NCBI GenBank assembly: GCA_030512295.1
Contig: JAULSR010000008.1
Span: 248,001-312,000 of the forward strand
Direction of reading: 5' to 3'
Length of the DNA stretch: 64,000 bases
Source of the DNA: Bombardia bombarda
Lineage: Eukaryota > Ascomycota > Sordariomycetes > Sordariales > Lasiosphaeriaceae
Shown: positions 55,587-64,000 of the stretch, piece by piece
How positions within the stretch are numbered: position 1 is the first letter of the stretch
How the letters are laid out: each line of letters opens with the position of its first letter
Made by a program: the position numbers and the translations under genes
The notes under the pieces: generated by a model
Told to the model about the DNA's origin: nothing
What the model saw: only the letters and a program-made list of their open reading frames with translations
Databases searched by the model: none

Positions 55587-58500
55587 TTTGGTAGTGTGTT
55601 GGGGACGGCTGTTTGTCCACTTTCCATTTTTTGCTGGCTTGGCTGGGCGTTTGGTTCAGGGCGGATGTTTTTCTTGAAAAGGGGGGGCGGCGTTAGGAGC
55701 TTTTCTGGCGTTTGGTCAGCGATTGTCTACGATGATGCAAAAATTGTTTGGTGTAATGGGCGTGTTGGAGATACATTGTTGGATTCAAGGTGTTTGAATT
55801 ATGGTGTTTGGGTTATGGTCTCGGACTTATGCTATTGGAGTTATCGTGTTGGAAAGGGACTGGTCTTGTGTTTCATACGTGGTCCGTGTACGGCGTTGGC
55901 TATGGAGCCAAAGACGACATCTTTTATTACTGGGTTCAGGTCGAAGAGGAAGGCGTTGGACTGGTTATTGGGAAATTGGGTGGAAAACTTGCTGGGTTAC
56001 TTTCTTGTTGGGATTAGCATAGGCGAGCGTTTCTGCGCTACCACTCACCGAGGTGGGAGATGCGCCATCCATGCAGGGCATCAGTCGCGAGATGGTTCGA
56101 TGACGGAGGATAGGGGTCTGGGTTGCTTGCTTGCGAAGACGATGATGACTGAAGACAAGCTTTTATGACTAAATGTTGATATGATTGTAAGTAGGTAGTG
56201 GTAAATTAGGAAGCAAAAAGGCCAATGTGGACCCAAAGTATGTGTTTGTTTCTGTTTATGTGAAAACGGCTGGGTAAAACTGTGTGCTCACGCGATATCG
56301 AGAACAATGGAGCCAGCTGTGAGACTCGTGTGATGAGTAGATAGGTCGGTCGTAATGTATGCCCCGTATGTGCCTCGTCGAACATATATTGAGAAAGAGG
56401 TTGTAGTCTTTGGGACGGGTGTCGAGTCAACGAGGAGCCGTAGGGTGGTTTTGTATGGAGTTTTCTAATATTTGGGTGTTGATATTTACTGGGGTATTGG
56501 GGTGGACGATACGACAAAGGGTTTGTGGGCTCCTTTTCCCTTTTGTTTTTGTTTTGACAAGAGCATTGTCTTGAGGAAATGAGATGTTCCGTGTTTATTT
56601 TCTCTTGACTAGCAGCCTACTTGGGGTTGTCACGACACACCTTGACGTATCTACAAGCTCCATGGCTTCTTTGTACCTAGCTTACAGTTGACTAAGGTGT
56701 CTTGCATGATTGACAAAATGAGGGGAGGTCTGAGCCGACCAGATGGGATGGGCGACCTCACTTTTGCTTGGTTGAGAATGGATTTCCATAGTACTATTGT
56801 ATTATAAGTATTGGGTGGGTGTTGGGGTGTCCTGTCCTGAGTGTAAGTAACGTGGAGGTTGAGGGTTTGGAGGTAATATGGGTGATTACCACTTGTTTCG
56901 GCGTCTGTTGCCCATTAAGGCCTGAATTTTCTGCTGGATGTGGTTTTTCTGAATCAAGTTCTTTACGTGTGATGTTACGAGAACCTGGTACGAGTTATAT
57001 TTGGTTCGTATGTATGACAATCAGTAAGTGGGAGAAGTAGTATGGAAGACGTACGTATGGCGGTGGTTTTTACGTGTATTTTTTTTTTGTCAGTGTCTAT
57101 TTGTATCTGGAAATCACTAGATACGTCATAACTGATTATCCTAGCTGCTTGTCTCGGGGCTACGAGCGGCGAGGCGTTTGTGATTTTACGTCAGGGTAGA
57201 AAGCTTGCTGAGTACTTGTTTGCTTGTTTTGGAGTGGGAAATGTAGGATATTGTACAGAAGCTGTGACATCATGGTTTACTTCCTCGAGGCCCCATCCAT
57301 CACCCCTCCTTGTCAGAACCTACACTTTTAGGTGAGTAGCCAGAAGAAGCCAAGCCATTTCTCGATAGCGGATCAGTAATGCTCTGATGCTGCGGTGGCT
57401 AGGGGCAGCCGATTGGCCATGTCATCATAAGTTGGCCTCAGCTGCGTGATGGGATGGATGGGATGGGATGAACTTATTTGAGAAGGTTATCGGATTGGGT
57501 TGATTTGTTTTTGGGCTGTGTTTCCATGCTATGGATGTGAAGCGTGAAGAGAGGATACCTGTACCATTGACAACCCGAAAACGTCTGTCCTTACTTGCCT
57601 GTCTAGTTCCAGTAGCTGCCTGCCTAGTGGCTGCCTGCCCTCACTTTCCTACACTTAAGGTAGTTGCCTGCCTTTCTCCTGCCTCGTACCTGCCCTGTGG
57701 GACAGTCATTTTCAGATTGTCTAAGGTATCTTAAGGCATGTACCTAGTTCTCAGTACATCTTCACAGCAGTGATATTTTTATAATGCAGCGTCCTCCTTC
57801 CTTTTCTTGACTTGTAGATCCCTATTCTCCGTTTCACCGCCACGAGCGGTTCCCATCCGTCAAGTGATAGGATTATCCGTCTGCCTCAAACTGACCTTGA
57901 AGAGTCAAACCACGCAGAAATAGAATGACAGGAAAGGAAGGAGCGACCTGTTATGCCGCGGCGGCAACAGAATCCCCCACTGCTTGATATAAACAAGCAG
58001 GGAAAGAGCACCCCGGCACGAAAACTTGCTGCTCTTCTGTACCACCAGAGGATTCTAAAATTCTAAAAAAGCTCACCTTTCTCAAAAACACCCGCCGTCC
58101 TCCTCATTCTGTCCCAGTTTGGAGCACAGATCGAGCAGTATCGGTTCTTATATTGTTGATGCATATCCATTACTTACACCATTCACCTACACCAGTGTTG
58201 ACCACTTTGGCATTTCTTCGAGAATTATTTTTTCCTTCATCTGCTGGCCACTCTCCAACAGTTGGCAGCGGCTCGGGCAAATTTACTACAAGTAGATTGT
58301 CCCTGATCAAAGGTCTGTTTGTCGCACGATCAGCCGTGGCATGCTAGAGCTGATGATTGATGACAGGCAACATCATCCCATCTTTCCTACGAGCCACGTC
58401 ACTATAAAATAAGGTATGTAAGATAAGAAGATCATATTTTTCTTCTGACTGCGGGTGTTCATTTGTTCCTCACTCAGCTTCGTCCATGCTTTCTAACCAC

Positions 58501-59506
58501 CGTTGAAAGAGGAGATGTAAATGCGATATGTGTGAGCACTGCGAGGGAGACCCGAGTGATAGGCTGTTTCTTTGCTATCCTTCCATCTCTACCCTCTTAT
58601 TTTTCTTATCTCGTATACATCTATATAGAAATTAAATGAGAGTCTCTCAAGCTGACAGTAACATGAACCAGGTTCAAGACGTTTTGGACTGTTCCAGTCC
58701 ACGTCGTTGGAAATATCTCCGACTGATGGTGAGTAGCTAGCAAATACTTTGTCCCCTTGATTACATCTGCTGGCAACATCCCAAAATCGTCCGTTTCTCT
58801 CATCCGTGGTATCAGCGAACCCCTCCAAATAGTGCGGGCGTTTGTCACACCCTTTCCAAGCAGCAAACTATCAACCTTAACGATTTCTGGCAAGCTCGAC
58901 CGCAAACCTTAAGTCTGAGATGACCGAAGTGTCCGGCGACATTCCAATGCCTTTCTCTCTCATCTCCATGTCACTTTGTTTCTCCACTCAGAGGTCCTGT
59001 CCCTAAGAATCATTCGCAAACAAGCCATCGCCAATAAGAACAGACAATATTCCATTAACACGATCTGTACAGGATGTTCTACGCATACTTTATCGGATAG
59101 TCCTACGCTTTGAGACGACACGACTTTACGTAGTTCGTGGAAGACGGTCGGCGCCGAGGGTAAGCAACTATTCATCTGATCCCTTTCCTCAGACCACGAC
59201 TGCCAGGGCTTTCAGGGTTATTTGGAATCTAGGCAGACACACACTTGTTTGTGTGAAGTTGATCACTAAGGAAACCCCACAGTTTGACCGCAGACCATCT
59301 TTCTTCTTGGGGATAAAACTCGGTGCTCTGCCCTCGAGAGCTGCTTCTTTCCTTCTCCAACTAACAACAAGCAGCAGGCTATGAAAATTCCCTTCTGTGT
59401 TTTCATTTGATTCACAGCCAAAACCGAGCGTCAAGGTCTGCCACTTGCATTCTTTACCTTCATTACTCTTCACCAACCCTCCTCTTCCTCGTCAGATCTG
59501 GTCACA
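55587..59506. other. 3.9-kb spacer
   Basis: No credible gene on either strand. The + frame 55596-56168 follows the preceding stop closely but reads as Trp/Gly/Val-rich noise. Imperfect TGCCTGCC repeats lie around 57595-57705. TATA-like elements occur near 57990 (GATATAAAC) and 58402 (TATAAAATAA). The final 150 bases are pyrimidine-rich, like the leader of the next gene. Confidence 0.55.
57595..57705. repeat. Imperfect TGCCTGCC repeats
   Basis: Several degenerate CTGCCTGCC/CCTGCC units lie within about 110 bases, read directly. No function is evident. Confidence 0.6.
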
Positions 59507-61708
59507 ATGCCAAGCGGCATTACGAGCCCCAGCGATACTGGTAGCGAGGGCGGTGGCGCGCCTCTTCTCACCGACAGTTCTACCCAGTCTGCTCGAAGAC
59601 GAGCAGAACCGATTTATGGGAGCAATCGACGAGAAACACGCGATGTCTTCGGGTCCAGTTCGGGTGCAGCACCTCCTCGCATGGGGCCATTGTTGTCTAA
59701 CCCTCATACGGGGTCATCAAGCAGCATCTCCGGCCCGAGACCTTATGTACCCCCGGGAGCTCGTCATCAACAAACTTCACATGAGACGCTCAGATCGACT
59801 AGGAGTACAGCAAACCTTGCTGATATGGGTGACTTCTCAACCCAAGATGAAATTCATCCAGCTCAACAAGTAAGCTTTTGGCCTCCGCTCATCAATCATC
59901 ACTCCCTCTCTCGACAAGGCCTCTTCGTGTCGGGGACTAACCTTTCTTAGTCAATTCGCGAGCAAACGCGGATTGCTCAGCAGCGAGCATGGGCTATTCG
60001 CGAATTGGCCATGCGTGAAGGCGAACGTGGCGGAGCGTCCAGACAGTTTGTCGAGGCTTTGACCGGTGAATCCCAGGAAGTCATTAACCTGACTGTTATA
60101 CTCGGCAAAGCAGGCGAGTCTTTAGGGGATGAGCTTAGCCGGTGTCGGAAAGACTCCCGAAGGTCAAGGACTGGATACAACACTGAGATCCAAGACAACC
60201 AGTCTCAGTTAGCCCAGTCAAGGTCGAACATACTCGACCTCGAAGCCCAGCTCAAGGCGCTGGCTGAGAAGCATCAAAAGCTCCAGGAGACCATTGTTGG
60301 CATGCAGCGGAAGCAGTTCGAGGACTCCAAGACAATTCAGGTATGTAAAAAACCGCGGTAAAATTTTGCTAAAATGGCTCTAACCTATCATTCAGCGTTT
60401 GATGGAACAGCTTGACGGGAAGCGAAACCTGTGGGTTGAGTTCCACAAGAGCCCCGATGAAAGGGCTCAAGCCTGGGAGATGTTCTCACGAGGCCAACCC
60501 CCGGTCACAGAGTCCACGTCCACTGCTGAAGATGATCTCCAAGAATGGCAGCCGCAGGGCACGACAAAAGACCATGGGTATCCCATGAGTTCAATCGCGG
60601 CCATGCCCCCTATTTCGGGATCGCAGCATAACGCCAGATCAGTCAGCCAGGCCCCACATGGCGAGTATGGGGCTTCCAGGAATCATCCCAAAGCTCATTC
60701 AGTCAGCAGCTACGACGCTGAGCTGGAGCGCACTCGCGGCGTACCTGCAACATCCGATCATGGTAGTCCTCGGCCCCGGAATGCAGGAACATCGGCTCTT
60801 GTGGTTGCTAGTAAACCTGGTGACGAAGCTGCTGCTCTTTTGTGGAACGCTGATTTCGCCAAGCTATTTGATGTGATCTTGAGATTTTGTCAGAAGTACA
60901 CTGGAAGCTCATCGCACAAAGGTTTCTATCAGGGTGTTCCAGAACAAAATCCATCATCTTGGCGTAACATCTGCGAGGTTCTTTATCCTCAGAGCCAAAT
61001 GGGGGCCTCGTCAAACCAAGCGCACCTCCTAACGGACGACTCGGCACGCCCATACTTTGTCCAGCGTCTCATAATCCAGATGATCACTGTTGGGGTCTTT
61101 GAGTACGAAGGCTTGTCAGGTTTCAACGACCGGACGAATAAAGAGTTGCAAGACATTGACTCGCGCTTGGCAGCGACTGAAGGCAAGCTATATTCTTTCT
61201 GTCAGACAGCGAACTTGAGAGCTCGGAAACTAACGATTCTTTAGTTTTCAAGCCGCATGAGCGTCTGGCCCTTGTAGATCGACGGGCAGAGATTGTGAAG
61301 AATCTTTTCAGCCATCCCAGCTGGAAGGCCTTTTATGCTTACAAGAAGAACAACTTCCTCGCAAAACTGAGACCGACCGTTGGTGCAATAATTCCTACCA
61401 ACCTCAAATCCGACCTTCGGGAGCAAATGTCGTGGGATCTGTCCGAGGCCACAGACGAGGCATGGAAGTTGGCAGCCAAGCTGTGGCAGGCGCGAGTCAC
61501 TTTCAAGTACATATGGTATGCATATGGCGAAAAGTTTCAGGTTGATAACCACCATGCGTTAAACAGCAACCTTGACGCTGCAATCTTGGAGCAAAGGCAG
61601 GCACGGTTGAAGCTTGCAGCAACTCCTGCGGTCATTCTACGAAATGATCAGACCATGGCCATCATGGCCAAACGAGTCATGAAGGCCGACGTCCTGGTGA
61701 TGAGTTAG
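59507..61708 (+). CDS. Coiled-coil protein of unknown function
   Basis: Four exons (59507-59869, 59951-60340, 60396-61182, 61245-61708) encode 667 residues. The first two introns are ordinary GT-AG with CTAAC-type branch points; the third is GC-AG. Residues 1-120 are Ser/Gly/Arg-rich and probably disordered. Residues about 120-270 are helical, with heptad-like spacing in SQLAQSRSNILDLEAQLKAL and following, a likely coiled coil. After a variable Ser/Pro linker (270-385) comes a compact region with FAKLFDVILRFCQKY, RPYFVQRLIIQMITVGVFEY and, across intron 3, LALVDRRAEIVKNLFSHPSW and WQARVTFKYIWYAYG. I recognise the general style of uncharacterised Pezizomycotina proteins but can name no family. 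If intron 3 is not removed, the protein stops at 61244 and loses its conserved-looking last 155 residues. Confidence 0.75.
61183..61244 (+). other. GC-AG intron (62 nt) in the coiled-coil protein gene
   Basis: The donor is AG/GCAAGC, the branch point ACTAAC is at 61229-61234 and the acceptor is TTTAG. It is phase 1 and restores the frame. The only phase-matching GT donor nearby (61120, GTTTCA) is weak and would remove coding-looking sequence (NKELQDIDSRLAA). Confidence 0.7.
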
Positions 61709-64000
61709 GAACATGATTTTCGTTTTCGAGGTCATAGTGAAGCTTCTACACTGATCATAGGTACGGAGCTGTTTCGAGCTCAGCCTTCCCAGTCCGTTTA
61801 GGCTTTCCAATAAAACAAGCGCCATCATTCAAAAGAGTTGGGAAAAAAGATCAAAAGTCACTAATTTTATCACTACCGGTGCTTGCTTGCGATCATGACT
61901 ACGAGGCCAATAGGCGAGGATGTTTGCTCTGAGGGAACCAAGAGCCAGTGCTTGGGGGAGTAGAGAAGAAAAGGGAAACAGGACAAAAGTGTGACCTTTG
62001 GAAGATTGTGACATTTGGAACAATGTAACACTTGGAACATCTTTGCAGGTTACGTGGCTTTTGGTACCGGTTAATCCCTATTAAAATTTGGTGGTGGGTA
62101 GATAAAGAGAAGATAGAGAGAGGTAAGATAATATAATATGTGCATCCTTGGAGATGCATTCACCTCATTTTGTGGTTCTTCATATGTGTGCGATGCTGGT
62201 GCGTGTGTGAAAACCCGGGATGTTTATTTTTATTTTTGACTACCTGACTGAAAGTTCGTCCAAACAGCTTTCATACGTACAAAACATATAGTCTTTGGCC
62301 GACCGGCTGGTTGGGCGTGAACTTGACATGCTTGATTCTTAAACTTTCATTACACAGCCACTTTTGTTTTGGCAGACCACGATACCTAATACAGATCTGG
62401 TGAGTTTCACTGCTTTATCCTGAGCGAGGGAGGGTTGGTTGATGCAACTAATGCCCAGCTCGCCCCAATGATAGGAGTAGGGTACGAGGAGTTCGCGGGA
62501 ATGGCCACCATATGTTTGAATATTTCTTAACGGGCGAGCCAGGCAGGCACCCAGGACATACATGAAGGGGGGTATTGATAACGCGACGATGTGATGGATC
62601 GGCGGCACACTGTTACCGCAGGTGAGTTTGCCTATGTCGTGTCGCCAACGTTCGTGATGGGTGTGTATAATACGGGTGAAGCTGCTGTGTGGCTGATGCG
62701 TATAGTACCTACCTAGGTAGATGAATGTTTGCCACGGGGTGCTGGTACAAGATAGATACCTGCTATAGTAAGTGTCCACCTATGTCCCGAGGAGAAAAAG
62801 AATAGACATGTAACCAGCCGGGGAAACTGGATTCAATTCCAACTGGACAGATGAGTAGGTATGGTGGCAGGGTATCATTACCAGAAAAGAGCCTCATCAA
62901 TTTGGCCCCCTTGTTGACATCTACCAACCCTGTTCGTCTTGTTTCCTGATTCACATTCACTCCATAGGATCGAGCAGGCGGAAAACGTGGTGACAAAAGG
63001 TAATTCTAGCGGTTGAGCTGGGGACTGGAACGCGTAAGCAATGTTTAATCATGAAATTGGGTTCAATATCTCTAAGACGGCATCCCTGGCGCCGTTAGTC
63101 CGTATTGGAGAACGAGACTCTGGGAACGCTAGCTAGTCTAAGAGGTCTGAGCTAACTTCCCAGAATATCAAGGCAGTTGATGGTTGCTTATAGTAACTAC
63201 CAGATAAGTGAGTGATCATACACTAGAGAAGAGGTCTGCACGTGTGGTAGGAGAGTGAAAGGAGTGGCTAGTCAAGGGGACTGCCTGTGGCTTGAGAGAA
63301 TCAAGCTGGAGAGAGATGGGCAACTGGAAAAAAGACTTTACAATCTTTAGTCCCATCAAAGCTACGTCGGGCTATTGTTATGTTTGTGATCCTGTGGGAA
63401 AAGGATTACTACCAGCAAGGCGCATTGTGCCGCCACCCGCCCTGTAGGACCCCAAGAAGGCACCCAATCTGGAACACAAGACTCTTTGTATGGATACTTG
63501 GTAGGACCCCAGATATCAAGGCACTCGCCATAGATGAAGCTCTAGCCACGTCGTGTACCGTAGTCCGAGGGCGCACGAACGGACGGACCGGATGGTAACG
63601 ACGACCGGAATAGACTGGAATCTGGGTCTAATGGAAGTTTGAAGAGTGGTCCGTGGGAGGCACGTTTTGGCTTGATTGGTGGTGGAGAGTTTTGGGCCGT
63701 GAGGGATTGTGCAGGGACTTGAATCAATTTTCGGTCGGGCACCCCTTGCCTTGCTTCTTGTCTGTGGCATGGCATGGCATGGCATGCGATGCGGCACTTG
63801 CTGCTCCATGGCCAGATATTGAAGACAACAGATAGTCATGGAAGACGGGCGATTCGAAGGTGCAGTGGGCGGTTCTCGCTTGGGGATTAGAGATAATAAC
63901 CCTTCGCTTGTCCGAGGTAGGTGCCAAGAGATTGCGGGCGGGCTGTTGCTCGCGAGTTGTGGTTGTATTGAGGTGATGGGCTGCATTGAGCAGGGTCTGT
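61709..64000. other. 3' flank and spacer to the window end
   Basis: 2.3 kb with no credible gene; minus-strand frames at 62339-62779 and 63516-63986 lack domains. An ACCTAGGT octamer lies at 62711-62718 and a GGCAT pentanucleotide repeat at about 63765-63786. Confidence 0.5.
63765..63786. repeat. GGCAT pentanucleotide repeat
   Basis: About four tandem GGCAT units, read directly. Confidence 0.85.

Noticed and set aside
55596..56168. 190-codon + frame right after the F-box-like gene
   Set aside because: Trp/Gly/Val-rich noise typical of a GT-rich 3' UTR; no domain.
38341..64000. Possible secondary-metabolite cluster in the gene-poor right half
   Set aside because: No PKS, NRPS, P450, transporter or Zn2Cys6 regulator genes are present.
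1..64000. Transposons, RIP-mutated AT-rich islands, dispersed 5S rRNA, CRISPR
   Set aside because: No transposase, LTR, long terminal inverted repeat, AT-rich TA-biased island, 5S-like sequence or spaced direct-repeat array was seen on reading; small divergent copies could be missed.

Overview
The window is nuclear DNA of a filamentous ascomycete (Pezizomycotina, most likely a Sordariomycete). Introns are short (about 40-165 nt) with GTRNGT-type donors, CTAAC branch points and CAG/TAG acceptors. Leaders are pyrimidine-rich and spacers long. The gene set is typical of such moulds: HET-C, a BrlA-like conidiation factor, an Ssp1/Sak1-type kinase, Spt20, Atg27 and Pex22. All functional calls rest on reading the proteins; no database search was run.

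Layout. 1-5050: no gene seen. 5091-9030 (+): CaMKK/Sak1-type kinase, the presumed activator of SNF1/AMPK. 11912-14401 (-): ARS-binding protein Abp2. 16055-17200 (+): PMP47-type peroxisomal carrier. 18049-20786 (-): HET-C. 22361-23568 (+): sphingolipid fatty-acid 2-hydroxylase (Scs7). 24519-26481 (+): RBM39/Rsd1-like splicing factor. 28126-28983 (+): enoyl-CoA hydratase/isomerase ending in a PTS1-like AKL. 29645-30925 (-): Atg27. 32263-35832 (-): SAGA subunit Spt20. 36937-38340 (-): Pex22. 39344-41394 (+): eIF2B gamma. 47001-48114 (+): BrlA-like two-finger C2H2 factor between very long spacers (5.6 kb upstream, 4.5 kb downstream). 52598-55586 (+): F-box-like/leucine-rich protein. 59507-61708 (+): coiled-coil protein of unknown function. 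I saw no tRNA, rRNA, transposon or CRISPR array.

The genes are mostly independent housekeeping or developmental units, not a pathway cluster. Three of them (16.1, 28.1 and 36.9 kb) are peroxisome-related: carrier, matrix enzyme and import-machinery anchor. I see no sign that this is more than chance.

No clearly new multi-gene system is visible. The observations most worth checking are: two GC-AG introns in the two least characterised genes; single-base reading-frame breaks at G/C homopolymers in atg27 and probably at the end of het-c; two introns that can be read through in frame (pex22, het-c); an overlapping uORF at the kinase start; unusual spacing in zinc finger 1 of the BrlA-like protein; and a palindromic ACCTAGGT motif over-represented in spacers and concentrated upstream of the BrlA-like gene.
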